A stretch of 64,000 nt of DNA from Pseudomonas sp. (lineage in GTDB: Bacteria > Pseudomonadota > Gammaproteobacteria > Pseudomonadales > Pseudomonadaceae). The stretch covers positions 1-64,000 of the forward strand of contig NZ_JAQGNX010000001.1 of the NCBI RefSeq assembly GCF_028293835.1. The letters run 5' to 3'. Shown here piece after piece: positions 32,368 to 42,800 of the stretch. A model generated the notes under the pieces. The model was not told the origin of the DNA, ran no database searches, and saw only the letters and a program-made list of their open reading frames with translations. Every line of letters starts with the position of its first letter. Position 1 is the first letter of the stretch. Made by a program: the position numbers and the translations under genes.

Positions 32368-32995
32368 TGGCTGCACGCTCCAGCCAACGACTGAGCAACG
32401 GAGCCAGTTCATCGAGGGATTGATAGCCGTTAGTCAGCAGCGCCAGTTGACCCTTACGCTCAGCGAGTAGGGTCGGGAAGCCGGCAATCCCCAAGTCTTG
32501 CACCCAGGTAAAGTCCGCCGCTGTGGCCGTCAGTTGTTCAGCGCTGTCGAAGGCCTCGGCGAACACGATGCGTGGCAGGCCCGCCTGTTCCGCCAGTTCA
32601 ACCAGCACCGAGGCCTGGGTCACGTCGCGGCCTTCGGTGTAGAACGCCGTTTGAATCAATTTGACCAGTCCCCAGGCCATCTGCGGATCAAGGCTGCGTG
32701 CTGCGACCATGGCGCGACATGCAGGCTCTGTGTCGTAGACAAATCCATCTGGCAATGCGCTGTCAAACAGAAACGGCTGACCGGTGAGCTTCGCCACCGC
32801 TTGCCAGTGTTCAAGGATGTAGCGGCGCGTGGTGGGTTCAAGCGCCGCGCCGCTGCCCGTGCGTAAACCGCCCGCTACCAGATGCAGCTCCACGCCCGCC
32901 GCCTGCGCCTGTTGCACCAAGGCTTCGGCCACCGGCGCAAAGCCCCAGCACCAGGAACACATAGGGTCCATCACATAGAGCAGGCGGGCTTGCAT
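32360..32995 (-). CDS. DsbA-family protein
   Basis: MDPMCSWCWGFAPVAEAL with CSWC active site. Confidence 0.88.
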   Translation of the reverse strand: MQARLLYVMDPMCSWCWGFAPVAEALVQQAQAAGVELHLVAGGLRTGSGAALEPTTRRYILEHWQAVAKLTGQPFLFDSALPDGFVYDTEPACRAMVAARSLDPQMAWGLVKLIQTAFYTEGRDVTQASVLVELAEQAGLPRIVFAEAFDSAEQLTATAADFTWVQDLGIAGFPTLLAERKGQLALLTNGYQSLDELAPLLSRWLERAASV

Positions 32996-32998
32996 GGC

Positions 32999-33937
32999 TC
33001 AGGCCTCGGTAGGCAGTCGATAGTTGCGACCGATAGGGTGCGGTTCGTTGCGCGCTTTCGCCAGTTCGATTTGCTTCTGCCGGTCAATGGCGCTGCGCCG
33101 GGTTTTGTCGCTCAATTTATCCCAGCAATGGGGGCAGCTAATGCCGGGTGTGTAGTGTTCGCTGGCCCGGTCTTCGACGCTGACGGGCGTGCGGCACGCG
33201 TGGCATTGATCGTAGTTGCCCTCGGTCAGGTCGTGGCGAACGGTCACTCGGTTATCGAATACAAAACAGTCGCCGCGCCACTGGCTTTCATCCTGCGGGA
33301 CTGTTTCCAGGTACTTGAGGATGCCGCCCTTGAGGTGGTAAACCTCGTCAAAGCCTTGGCTGAGCATGTAGCTGGAGGCTTTTTCACAGCGAATGCCGCC
33401 GGTGCAGAACATGGCGACTTTCTTGTGCCTGGCCGGGTCGAAGTGGGCTTTGATGTAGTCAGGGAATTCGCGAAAGCTGGTGGTCTTTGGATCGATAGCG
33501 CCTTGGAACGTACCTATCGACACTTCGTAGTCGTTGCGGGTATCGATCAGTAGGACTTCAGGGTCGCTGATCAGCGCATTCCAGTTTTCCGGATCGACAT
33601 AGGTGCCGACCTGTTTGTTCGGGTCGACGCCTTCAACCCCAAGGGTGACGATTTCTTTCTTGAGCTTAACCTTGGTCCGGTAGAACGGCTGATCGTCACA
33701 GTACGATTCCTTGTGATCGATATCGTCCATGCGCGGGTCGTTTTTCAGCCAGGCCATCAAACCGTCGATACCTTCACGGCTGCCGGAAACGGTGCCGTTG
33801 ATGCCTTCTTCAGCGATGAGCAGCGTGCCTTTGATGCCGTTGTCGACCATCGCTTGCTGCAGGGGCTCGCGCAGGTCAACGTAATCGGTCAGCGTGACGA
33901 ATTTATACAATGCCGCCACGACAATCTTTTGAGTCAT
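32999..33937 (-). CDS. trhO: Rhodanese-related sulfurtransferase, tRNA uridine(34) hydroxylase TrhO
   Basis: [33 protein letters not shown]...[24 protein letters not shown]. Confidence 0.95.
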   Translation of the reverse strand: MTQKIVVAALYKFVTLTDYVDLREPLQQAMVDNGIKGTLLIAEEGINGTVSGSREGIDGLMAWLKNDPRMDDIDHKESYCDDQPFYRTKVKLKKEIVTLGVEGVDPNKQVGTYVDPENWNALISDPEVLLIDTRNDYEVSIGTFQGAIDPKTTSFREFPDYIKAHFDPARHKKVAMFCTGGIRCEKASSYMLSQGFDEVYHLKGGILKYLETVPQDESQWRGDCFVFDNRVTVRHDLTEGNYDQCHACRTPVSVEDRASEHYTPGISCPHCWDKLSDKTRRSAIDRQKQIELAKARNEPHPIGRNYRLPTEA

Positions 33938-34057
33938 GTTGTTTCTCCAGGTGGGTGCTCTCGCAAAGAGCCGACCCGATACAAAAAAAAGCGCCGACTA
34001 AGCGGCGCGATCACGATTCTAACAAAATCCAACAATGAAAACTGTAGGAGCTCAACC

Positions 34058-34351
34058 TCAGTGGCCACCAGCACACGTCGGTGACTCGGGAGCGGCAGCG
34101 GTTTTAGCCCATTCTTCGGGCGTGTAGGTGTGCAGCGCCAAGGCATGGAACTCGCCCATCAGATCACCCAGCGCGGCGTAAACCTTCTGGTGACGCTTGA
34201 CCGCATTCAAGCCGGCAAACTGATCACTGACCAGCACCGCCTTGAAATGGGTTTGCAGGCCACGGCTGTGCATGTGGCTTTCATCAAGCACTTGCAGGTG
34301 CTGCGGCTGCAAAGCGGCCAGCGCCGCCTCGATTCGCTGTTGCATGGTCAT
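34058..34351 (-). CDS. BolA family protein
   Basis: MQQRIEAALAALQPQHLQVLDESHMHSRGLQTHFKAVLVSDQFAGLNAVKRHQKVYAALGDLM. Confidence 0.92.
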   Translation of the reverse strand: MTMQQRIEAALAALQPQHLQVLDESHMHSRGLQTHFKAVLVSDQFAGLNAVKRHQKVYAALGDLMGEFHALALHTYTPEEWAKTAAAPESPTCAGGH

Positions 34352-34363
34352 GTTGGGCTTCGC

Positions 34364-34897
34364 TTAAGGCTTCTTGGCCGGAGCAGGAGGTGGGACAGCG
34401 TTCTTGCCCGGGTCCAGTTCATTGGTCATATCGGCCAGCAACTTGTTGACAACCGGTACTGCGGCTTCCAGTTTACCTTGGGTCAACTGAGCCGATTGCT
34501 GAGTCAGTTCAGGCATCTTGGTCAATACTTTCTTGCCCAGTGGGGACTGATAGAACGCAACCAGATCCTTCAACTCTTGCTCAGTAAAGTTCGCGGTGTA
34601 GAGCTTGACCATGTCTGGCTTAAGCTTGTTCCAGCCAATGGATTGGTCCAGGGCGGCGTTGGCTTTGGCCTGGTACGTTTCAAGCAGGGCTTTTTTCGAC
34701 TCAGGGGCTTTGGACTCGTCAAAGCGCTGTAGGAACATTTGCTGCACTTGCATGTACACCGGGGTACCGAGCTTATCGGCATGAGCCAGCTTCAGGAAAG
34801 TTTCGGCACTGGCGTTGTGGCTAGCGGTATCGGCAAAAACCTGGCCGCTGGCGCATACCAGAGCAACCGCAGTACAGATGGCACGAAGACGGGTCAT
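34364..34897 (-). CDS. DUF2059 domain-containing secreted protein
   Basis: Signal peptide; DLVAFYQSPLGKKVLTKMPEL motif. Confidence 0.85.
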   Translation of the reverse strand: MTRLRAICTAVALVCASGQVFADTASHNASAETFLKLAHADKLGTPVYMQVQQMFLQRFDESKAPESKKALLETYQAKANAALDQSIGWNKLKPDMVKLYTANFTEQELKDLVAFYQSPLGKKVLTKMPELTQQSAQLTQGKLEAAVPVVNKLLADMTNELDPGKNAVPPPAPAKKP

Positions 34898-35081
34898 CGA
34901 GTTTCCTTATCATCTAGCAGGCGAGGCTGAACCCCAAGGCCGAACATTCTGCACCCATGTCCGCTTGCGGCTCAAGCCCTGACTGCCTCAGCGGTTCGTT
35001 CAGCGGCTTAAAAGCCGTTTCAGGGAACCCCTCGGGATTAACTAAGCCTAAACTGCGCATTCAGCCATGAGGAGCAAGCAG

Positions 35082-36470
35082 ATGAGCCGTATCGAAACCG
35101 ACAGCATTGGTCAGATCGACGTTCCCGACGACGCTTATTGGGGGGCTCAGACTCAACGCTCGCTGATTAACTTTGCCATCGGTGACCAGCGTATGCCGCT
35201 GGCTGTACTGCATGCCCTGGCATTGATCAAAAAAGCTGCAGCGCGAGTCAATGACCGTAACGGCGACCTGCCCGCTGATATTGCCCGCCTGATCGAACAG
35301 TCGGCCGATGAAGTTCTGGGGGGCCAACTGGATGGGCAATTCCCACTGGTGGTGTGGCAGACCGGCAGCGGCACCCAAAGCAACATGAACGTCAACGAAG
35401 TGATTGCCGGGCGCGCTAATGAGTTGGCCGGCAAGGGTCGCGGCGGCAAGTCCCCGGTGCACCCCAACGACCATGTAAATCGGTCGCAAAGCTCTAACGA
35501 TTGTTTCCCAACGGCGATGCACATTGCCGCAGCGCAAGCGGTCAATGAACATCTGCTACCAGCGATTGCTGAATTGTCCGACGGCCTGGCTGAGCAATCC
35601 GCGCGGCATATGGGGCTGGTTAAAACCGGTCGTACGCACATGATGGACGCGACGCCCATCACCTTTGGCCAAGAGCTGTCGGCGTTCGTGGCGCAGCTGG
35701 ATTACTCCGTCAAAGCGATTCGGCACACGCTGCCAGCGGTGTACGAGCTGGCCCAGGGCGGCACCGCTGTGGGCACTGGCTTGAACGCACCACAAGGGTT
35801 TGCCGAAGCAGTGGCTGCGGAATTGGCGGCGCTTTCCGGCCTGCCCTTCGTCACTGCGCCGAACAAATTTGCCGCGCTGGCAGGTCATGAGCCGCTGACG
35901 GCATTATCTGGCGCGCTGAAAACCTTGGCCGTGACCTTGATGAAAATCGCCAACGACCTGCGTCTGCTGGGTTCCGGTCCGCGGGCGGGCCTGGCTGAAG
36001 TCAAGTTGCCGGCCAACGAGCCGGGCAGTTCGATCATGCCAGGCAAGGTCAACCCGACTCAGTGCGAAGCGCTGTCGATGCTGGCCTGCCAGGTCTTGGG
36101 CAATGATGTCACGATCGGCTTCGCCGCCAGTCAGGGCCATTTGCAGTTGAACGTGTTCAAGCCCGTGATCATCCATAACCTGCTGCAATCGATTCGTTTG
36201 CTGGCAGATGGCTGCAGCAACTTCCAGGAGCACTGCGTTGCTGGAATGGAGCCTGACGCTGCAAAAATGGCCGAGCATCTGGAACGCGGCTTGATGCTGG
36301 TGACAGCGTTGAACCCACACATTGGCTACGACAAATCAGCGCAAATCGCCAAAAAAGCCTACAGCGAAGGGTTGACCCTGCGCGAAGCCTCGTTGGCGTT
36401 GGGGTTTTTGACAGAAGAAGAGTTCGACGCCTGGGTGCGGCCGGAAAATATGCTTGAGGCGGGTAAGTGA
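35082..36470 (+). CDS. fumC: Class II fumarate hydratase
   Basis: [27 protein letters not shown]...[17 protein letters not shown]. Confidence 0.97.
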   Translation: MSRIETDSIGQIDVPDDAYWGAQTQRSLINFAIGDQRMPLAVLHALALIKKAAARVNDRNGDLPADIARLIEQSADEVLGGQLDGQFPLVVWQTGSGTQSNMNVNEVIAGRANELAGKGRGGKSPVHPNDHVNRSQSSNDCFPTAMHIAAAQAVNEHLLPAIAELSDGLAEQSARHMGLVKTGRTHMMDATPITFGQELSAFVAQLDYSVKAIRHTLPAVYELAQGGTAVGTGLNAPQGFAEAVAAELAALSGLPFVTAPNKFAALAGHEPLTALSGALKTLAVTLMKIANDLRLLGSGPRAGLAEVKLPANEPGSSIMPGKVNPTQCEALSMLACQVLGNDVTIGFAASQGHLQLNVFKPVIIHNLLQSIRLLADGCSNFQEHCVAGMEPDAAKMAEHLERGLMLVTALNPHIGYDKSAQIAKKAYSEGLTLREASLALGFLTEEEFDAWVRPENMLEAGK

Positions 36471-36606
36471 CTATTAGGCCCTGCGGGGCTCTGTAAGAGC
36501 CGACTTGTTGGCGACATGCCCGGCACAGCGGTCGTCCTGAACCACCGCTGTGCTGCTGAAATCGCCAGTAAGAGTTGACCCCTCCAGAGGATTTACTGAG
36601 GGCTTG

Positions 36607-37566
36607 TCAAACCGCAGCCAGCCTTAGTTTCCTTGCCCGCAGTCCGGCGATTATTGAGGGGGCGAGCGCGGTGACGGCTGAGCCCAGCACGACCAATACG
36701 GCACCTGTGTAGCCCAGGCCGTTGAGGTCTTCTGCTTGCACGTAGTCCGGCCATAACCAGGCGGCCGTCGCCACTGTGGCCAAGGTGACTAACGGCGTCA
36801 GCGCCAAAGTGGCGCTGACTCGGGAGGCTTCCCAATGAGCCAATGCTTCCGCAAATGCGCCATACGCCACCAATGTGTTCAGACAGCACGCCAGCAATAG
36901 CCAACCTTGCAATGGGCTCAATTGCAGCGCTTCGGCCGGGTGTGCCCACGGCGTGATCAACAAGGCACAAAACAGGTAAATCACCATCATTACTTGCAGC
37001 GAATTCCACACGGTCAGCAGCTGTTTTTGGCTCAGGCCGTAGAACGTCCACACCGCTGAGGCCAGCAACACCGTGAGTATCCCGGCGGTGTAATCCCCCA
37101 GCGACGTCAGTAGTTCCTCCAGACGCTGATTGAAGAACAAAGCAAAACCCACCAGCAGCACCAATAGCCCAATCCCCTGGCCCATGCTGAATCGCTCTTT
37201 GAACAGAAAAACACTGCTGATAAGCAACAGAATGGGCCCTACCTGGATCACCAACTGCGCGGTGCTGGGGCTGAGCATTTTGAGGCCGATCAAGTACAAC
37301 AGGTAGTTGCCCACCAAGCCGAACACCGACAGTACCAGCAGAATTTTACCTCTGCGTCCGAGTACTTTAAAACTCGGCAGGCGCCGCACCGAGGCCAGCC
37401 AGATAAACAGCAACGAGCCTGAAACCAATAGTCGGAACCACGTCACCGTCACGGGGTCCATCACTTGCAGCACTTGTTTAAGCTTGACTGGCAGGACACC
37501 CCATAACACGGCGGTGACCAGCGCCAAAGACAGGCCATACAACCAGCGGCCAGATGAAACATGCAT
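36607..37566 (-). CDS. EamA/DMT-family transporter (start at 37566)
   Basis: About 10 TM segments; WGVLPVKLKQVLQVMDPVTVTWFRLLVSGSLLF. Confidence 0.88.
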   Translation of the reverse strand: MHVSSGRWLYGLSLALVTAVLWGVLPVKLKQVLQVMDPVTVTWFRLLVSGSLLFIWLASVRRLPSFKVLGRRGKILLVLSVFGLVGNYLLYLIGLKMLSPSTAQLVIQVGPILLLISSVFLFKERFSMGQGIGLLVLLVGFALFFNQRLEELLTSLGDYTAGILTVLLASAVWTFYGLSQKQLLTVWNSLQVMMVIYLFCALLITPWAHPAEALQLSPLQGWLLLACCLNTLVAYGAFAEALAHWEASRVSATLALTPLVTLATVATAAWLWPDYVQAEDLNGLGYTGAVLVVLGSAVTALAPSIIAGLRARKLRLAAV

Positions 37567-37793
37567 GAAAGGACTCTCGATAATGGCAGTAACACGAAAT
37601 GCTACGAAGGACGCCATTCTAGGCATGGATTGTTTGGCGACATAGGGACAGTTGCGGTGGAGATAATGGAAAACTGTGTTTATTGTCCCAACGCTGTCAC
37701 AGAACTGATGGTTTTGTGCCACTGTCGAAGTGATTTAAGTTAATGTTTTGTGACTAACCCAAGCAGTCCCAGGTCCGACTTCAGGTAACGACC

Positions 37794-38006
37794 ATGTACG
37801 GAAAGCGCTCGCAAGATCCAATCCCCACCGTTCACTACCGCAGTGATCGTGTTTCGCTGGTCAATGGGCATTACTTTTTCAGCACCCGGGAAAACACTCT
37901 GGAAGGCCCGTATTACACGCGCCTTGATGCGGAACGTGAAACCGGGGCTTACATCAATCGCATGATTCAGGCCAAGGCAGCACAGCAGTCTTCGTTGAAT
38001 GGTTGA
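37794..38006 (+). CDS. Small conserved hypothetical protein (DUF6316-like)
   Basis: 70 aa, HYRSDRVSLVNGHYFFSTRENTLEGPYYTRLDAERE. Confidence 0.6.
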   Translation: MYGKRSQDPIPTVHYRSDRVSLVNGHYFFSTRENTLEGPYYTRLDAERETGAYINRMIQAKAAQQSSLNG

Positions 38007-38014
38007 TGCTGTTG

Positions 38015-38620
38015 CTACAGGTGATTGCGCTGATAGGTGTCTGCATCCATTGCCGCGATTTGTCCGTCGATGAGCGCGTCAAACGGTAACAACAGCTCAT
38101 TGAAGGTCTGCGGCGCTTCCAACGTATTCAGCGCGTGGGTGATCGCTTCTATGGTGGATAACGCGTCCGGCCCCGGTGCTTTGCGCAATCTGTAGCGTGA
38201 CGTGGCAGCCGCCCCCAGCGTGACCCGTGGCAACGCAGCCAGGGCCGGGTTCAGGTGTAGTAATTTACGTGCCTTGCGCCACGTTCCGTCCGGCACTACT
38301 AACAGCAATGGCTGACCGTGTGGCGTGTCGCTGCCGCCCGCATTCGCCTGCAACGTCTGCGCATCGTCCCCCGGAAATAATAACCGCGCCAGATAGCCCG
38401 GCCGATTCAGCAATCCGTTCAGGTCCTCAATCACCTCCCCCACTACCAACTCGGCATTGATCAGCCCCAACACGGCCAGGCGTGCAGTGTTCAGGGCATG
38501 GCCGACCTCGCTTGGATGCTGAATCACCAGCACCCGCGTGCGGCTGTCGAGCTGCGGTATCAGTGCGCACAGGCAATGGGTTTCGGGACGCAGACAACGG
38601 GCGCATTGGGTCCGGGACAT
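38015..38620 (-). CDS. DTW-domain protein (tRNA-uridine aminocarboxypropyltransferase family)
   Basis: CARCLRPETHCLCALIP...LLVVPDGTWRKARKLLHLNP. Confidence 0.92.
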   Translation of the reverse strand: MSRTQCARCLRPETHCLCALIPQLDSRTRVLVIQHPSEVGHALNTARLAVLGLINAELVVGEVIEDLNGLLNRPGYLARLLFPGDDAQTLQANAGGSDTPHGQPLLLVVPDGTWRKARKLLHLNPALAALPRVTLGAAATSRYRLRKAPGPDALSTIEAITHALNTLEAPQTFNELLLPFDALIDGQIAAMDADTYQRNHL

Positions 38621-38629
38621 GGGCGCCTC

Positions 38630-39529
38630 TCAGCTCTGATTCTGGTTGAGCTGGGTTTTCAGCAGATCACGAAACGCCTGGATCAACGGTTCCCGGCTGC
38701 GGCCCCGGCGCGCGATCATGGAAAACGGCGCTTGATAGCCGAACGTGGCGGGCAGCAACACCCGTAAATGGCCGGAGTCGGTCCAAGCCTGGGCGTAATG
38801 CTCGGGCAGATAACCGATGTAGGCCCCCGACAGCACCAATATAAGCTGCGCTTCCATACTTTCTACCGTGGCGGCGCTGTGCTTGAAACCGTGTCGTGCC
38901 AGTTCGGCTTGACTCCAATAACCGCGCCCGACCATACGTTGCTGGGCAATCACCGGCTCGGGGATGCGACGCTCAGCGAACAATGGGTGCCGGTTACTGC
39001 AATACAGCCAGTGTTGTTCGCGGTACAGCGGTTGATACACCAAACCGCTCATGCGCGTGGAAAAAGCACCGATGGCCAGGTCGAGACGGTTGTCCTGCAC
39101 GCCGAGTTGTAATTCATAGGGACTCATGACCGACAAGTGCAAATGCACCGCGGGATGATCCTGGCTGTAGGCGCCAATAGCTTCGGCAAAGGGCAACGCC
39201 CGGTCACTGACCGTGGAATCGATAACGCCTAAATTCAGAGTCCCTCGCAGCTCGCCTTTAAGTGCTGCGGCGTATTGCTCGAACCCTTCCAACTCGCCCA
39301 ACAGGCGTAGGGTTTCCTGATGGAATAGCTCGCCTTTGCTGGTCAGACTGAACCCGCCGCGCCCACGGTGGCACAACACCAACCCCAAGGCCGCTTCGAG
39401 CTGACTCATGTAGGTGCTGATGGCTGAGGTCGACAGGTTGAGTTCCTGCTGAGCGCTGGCAAACCCCTGATGGCGCACCACACTGGCGAATATCCGCAGG
39501 AGTTTCAGGTCGGGTAAAGTGCTGGCCAT
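38630..39529 (-). CDS. LysR-family regulator, divergent from guanidinobutyrase (GbuR-like)
   Basis: LLRIFASVVRHQGFASAQQELNLSTSAISTYMSQLEAALGLVLCHR HTH. Confidence 0.88.
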   Translation of the reverse strand: MASTLPDLKLLRIFASVVRHQGFASAQQELNLSTSAISTYMSQLEAALGLVLCHRGRGGFSLTSKGELFHQETLRLLGELEGFEQYAAALKGELRGTLNLGVIDSTVSDRALPFAEAIGAYSQDHPAVHLHLSVMSPYELQLGVQDNRLDLAIGAFSTRMSGLVYQPLYREQHWLYCSNRHPLFAERRIPEPVIAQQRMVGRGYWSQAELARHGFKHSAATVESMEAQLILVLSGAYIGYLPEHYAQAWTDSGHLRVLLPATFGYQAPFSMIARRGRSREPLIQAFRDLLKTQLNQNQS

Positions 39530-39701
39530 TAAAAATCCGTGAATGTCATTGGATGCCAATCTGCAGGAGATCGGCGCAGAACGGCGTTCAGTCTAGCGTT
39601 AGTTCAGAATTCTCTGAACTAAGTATTTCGCCTCAGCGATTCCTTCCACGGGTTGCGCTTTGCAGAATCCGCTCATACCACAACGACAATGAGGCTATCC
39701 C

Positions 39702-40652
39702 GTGGAAAAGATTTTTCACCAACCACTGGGCGGCAATGAAATGCCGCGCTTCGCCGGCATTGCCACCATGATGCGTTTGCCGCACCTGCAATCGGCCGCT
39801 GGGCTGGATGCTGCTTTCGTTGGCGTGCCGCTGGACATCGGTACCTCGCTACGCCCCGGCACGCGCTTCGGGCCACGTGAAATTCGTGCCGAGTCGGTGA
39901 TGATTCGCCCGTACAACATGGCCACCGGCGCCGCCCCGTTTGACTCGTTGTCCGTGGCCGATATTGGTGACGTGGCGATCAACACGTTCAACTTGCTGGA
40001 TGCCGTACGCATTATCGAAGAGTCCTACGATCAGATTCTCGAACACGATGTCATTCCGCTGACCCTGGGTGGCGACCACACCATCACCCTGCCGATCCTG
40101 CGTGCGATTCACAAAAAGCATGGCAAGGTCGGACTGGTGCACATCGACGCTCACGCCGACGTCAACGACCACATGTTCGGCGAGAAAATCGCCCACGGCA
40201 CCACCTTCCGCCGCGCGGTTGAAGAAGGCTTGCTGGATTGCGACCGGGTGGTTCAGATCGGTCTGCGTGCCCAAGGCTATACCGCTGAAGATTTCAACTG
40301 GAGCCGCAAACAAGGCTTCCGTGTGGTTCAGGCCGAGGAGTGCTGGCATAAGTCGCTGTCGCAACTAATGGAAGAAGTCCGCGAGAAAGTCGGCGGCGGT
40401 CCGGTGTACCTGAGCTTCGACATCGACGGCATCGACCCCGCGTGGGCGCCCGGTACGGGCACACCTGAAATTGGCGGCTTGACCACGATTCAGGCCATCG
40501 AGATCATCCGCGGGTGCCAAGGCCTCGAATTGGTTGGCTGCGACCTGGTAGAGGTCTCGCCGCCGTACGACACCACCGGCAACACCTCGTTGCTGGGCGC
40601 TAACCTGCTGTACGAAATGCTCTGCGTGCTGCCGGGCGTTACACACCGCTAA
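39702..40652 (+). CDS. gbuA: Agmatinase/ureohydrolase family, guanidinobutyrase (GbuA-like)
   Basis: GGDHTITLPILRAI, HIDAHADVNDHM, SFDIDGIDPAWAPGTGTPEIGG; closely resembles remembered P. aeruginosa GbuA. Confidence 0.9.
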   Translation: MEKIFHQPLGGNEMPRFAGIATMMRLPHLQSAAGLDAAFVGVPLDIGTSLRPGTRFGPREIRAESVMIRPYNMATGAAPFDSLSVADIGDVAINTFNLLDAVRIIEESYDQILEHDVIPLTLGGDHTITLPILRAIHKKHGKVGLVHIDAHADVNDHMFGEKIAHGTTFRRAVEEGLLDCDRVVQIGLRAQGYTAEDFNWSRKQGFRVVQAEECWHKSLSQLMEEVREKVGGGPVYLSFDIDGIDPAWAPGTGTPEIGGLTTIQAIEIIRGCQGLELVGCDLVEVSPPYDTTGNTSLLGANLLYEMLCVLPGVTHR

Positions 40653-40777
40653 AGTAATACCCCGCTAAAACTGTTGAACCCACCCGACCGCATTGTTTGC
40701 CGTCGGGTGTGGCTGATAAACGACTGCGTTCGACAGTCGACGAACATTATAAAAACAATGATTGGAGACACCCTGCC

Positions 40778-42157
40778 ATGGCTTTAGATATTTTCGTTGT
40801 CCTCATTTATGCCGCCGGCATGCTGGTACTCGGCTGGTACGGCATGCGCAAGGCTAAAACCCACGAAGACTACCTGGTTGCCGGCCGTAACCTCGGCCCA
40901 ACCCTGTACATGGGCACCATGGCCGCGACGGTACTCGGCGGTGCATCCACCGTCGGCACCGTCCGTTTGGGTTATGTTCACGGCATTTCAGGATTTTGGC
41001 TGTGCGCAGCCTTGGGTCTAGGCATCATTGCCTTGAACCTGTTTCTGGCTAAGCCCCTGCTCAAGCTGCGCATTTTCACTGTCACTCAGGTGCTGGAAAA
41101 GCGCTACAACCCCATGGCCCGCCAGGCCAGTGCCGTGATTATGTTGGCCTACGCCCTGATGATTGGCGTGACCTCGATTCTCGCCATCGGCACGGTAATG
41201 CAAGTGCTGTTCGGCTTGCCGTTCTGGCTGTCAGTGTTGCTGGGCGGTGGCGTGGTAGTGGTGTATTCGGCGATTGGCGGAATGTGGTCGCTGACCCTGA
41301 CCGATATCGTCCAGTTTGTGATCAAAACCGTAGGCCTGATGTTTATCTTGCTGCCTATCTGCCTATACCGCGTCGGTGGTTGGGATCAATTGGTGGCCAA
41401 GCTGCCAGCGTCGAGTTTCAGCTGGACCACCATCGGCTGGGACACGATCATCACCTACTTCCTGATCTACTTCTTCGGCATTTTGATTGGCCAGGACATC
41501 TGGCAACGGGTGTTCACCGCCCGGACGGATAAAGTTGCCAAATACGCGGGTTCTGTTGCCGGTGTGTATTGCATTTTCTATGGCCTGGCCTGCGCGCTGA
41601 TTGGCATGGCGGCCCATGTGCTGCTGCCCGATCTGGACAACGTCAACAACGCCTTCGCCGCCATCGTCAAAGTGTCATTGCCCGACGGCCTGCGCGGCTT
41701 AGTGATCGCGGCGGCATTGGCGGCCATGATGTCCACGGCCAGCGCTGGCCTGCTTGCGGCATCAACCACCCTCACCGAGGACCTGTTGCCGCGCCTGCGT
41801 GGCGGCAAACAATCAAGCCTGGGCATCAACCGACTGTTCACAGCGCTAACCGGCCTGGTGGTACTCGCCATCGCGTTGGTAGTGCACGACGTCATCAGCG
41901 CGCTCACCCTGGCGTACAACCTGCTGGTGGGCGGCATGTTGGTCCCGCTGATCGGGGCCATCTACTGGAAAAAAGCCACTACCGCAGGCGCGATCAGCAG
42001 CATGGTGCTGGGCTTCCTGACTGCGCTGGCGTTCATGCTCAAAGACGGCTTCGATGCTAATACGCCGATCTACTACAGCTTGTCGGTGGGTTTGATCAGC
42101 TTCGTAGTGATCAGCCTGTTATCGCCGCGGCCTGTGGTCATTGCACAGACGGTTTGA
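40778..42157 (+). CDS. Sodium:solute symporter family protein
   Basis: Multi-TM; ALDIFVVLIYAAGMLVLGWYGMRKAKTHEDYLVAGRNLGPTLYMGTMAATVLGGASTVGT. Confidence 0.92.
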   Translation: MALDIFVVLIYAAGMLVLGWYGMRKAKTHEDYLVAGRNLGPTLYMGTMAATVLGGASTVGTVRLGYVHGISGFWLCAALGLGIIALNLFLAKPLLKLRIFTVTQVLEKRYNPMARQASAVIMLAYALMIGVTSILAIGTVMQVLFGLPFWLSVLLGGGVVVVYSAIGGMWSLTLTDIVQFVIKTVGLMFILLPICLYRVGGWDQLVAKLPASSFSWTTIGWDTIITYFLIYFFGILIGQDIWQRVFTARTDKVAKYAGSVAGVYCIFYGLACALIGMAAHVLLPDLDNVNNAFAAIVKVSLPDGLRGLVIAAALAAMMSTASAGLLAASTTLTEDLLPRLRGGKQSSLGINRLFTALTGLVVLAIALVVHDVISALTLAYNLLVGGMLVPLIGAIYWKKATTAGAISSMVLGFLTALAFMLKDGFDANTPIYYSLSVGLISFVVISLLSPRPVVIAQTV

Positions 42158-42406
42158 TCGCAACCTGTGGACTGAGTTTATTGGGGAAGCGAGTGGCGCG
42201 GTTTGTCTGACGGACCGCGTTGCTGCCTTCGCGAACACGTTCGCTCCCACCGGGATCTGCGTCACGCCGGGTATACCGCGAACAAGTTAGCTACAGAGTA
42301 TTTCTGGACCCACGCCTGATCACAGAGTGAGCTAGCCTTACCGAACAGAGCCTCGGTTCCTTGAGTACGGGGTTCATTTTCTGTCAGTGACAGAAGCAGG
42401 CGTTTC

Positions 42407-42667
42407 ATGGAGCGGCTCGACGTTCAACAACGACTCTACAACACCTTGGGAGTCATGCTGATAGACAAAGCTGAGATTAAGGAAGATGCAACGCTCAGAG
42501 ATTTAGCGCTGGATGATTTGGAGATCGAGGCATTGCTCGATCAACTGGAGTTCGAATTCGATATTGTCTTTCCAATTCGCATCAGAAAACGCATTTACAA
42601 AGCGCCCGAACACCTGACGCTGCAAATTCTGGTTGACGTTATTCTGGTGCTGATTGAAAACGACTGA
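42407..42667 (+). CDS. Acyl-carrier-protein-like protein lacking the phosphopantetheine serine (DDL instead of DSL)
   Basis: 86 aa; DATLRDLALDDLEIEALLDQLEFEFDIVFP aligns with ACP helix II/III. Confidence 0.65.
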   Translation: MERLDVQQRLYNTLGVMLIDKAEIKEDATLRDLALDDLEIEALLDQLEFEFDIVFPIRIRKRIYKAPEHLTLQILVDVILVLIEND

Positions 42668-42677
42668 GTACCACGAC

Positions 42678-42800
42678 TTACCGGCGTGGGCGCCGACGCT
42701 CGTCGTCAGTACGAACCGGGATAGGCTGCAGCTTCGGCCGTTCGATCAGGCCCAGAGCAACGCCGAGGTCATGGAGCCATTCTTGCAATTTACTATTCAT
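42678..42800 (-). CDS. PA1414-family miniprotein (40 aa)
   Basis: MNSKLQEWLHDLGVALGLIERPKLQPIPVRTDDERRRPRR with strong SD AAGGGGGG; near gbuA/symporter as in PA1414-PA1421. Confidence 0.65.
   Translation of the reverse strand: MNSKLQEWLHDLGVALGLIERPKLQPIPVRTDDERRRPRR

Noticed and set aside
36505-36560. CACAGCGGT...ACCGCTGTG hairpin after fumC as a canonical terminator
   Set aside because: No T-run follows and it lies in REP-like sequence, so it was not called as a terminator.
37643-37700. GGGACAG...CTGTCCC-like inverted elements upstream of the EamA transporter
   Set aside because: Imperfect and widely spaced; cannot be distinguished from chance without motif statistics.
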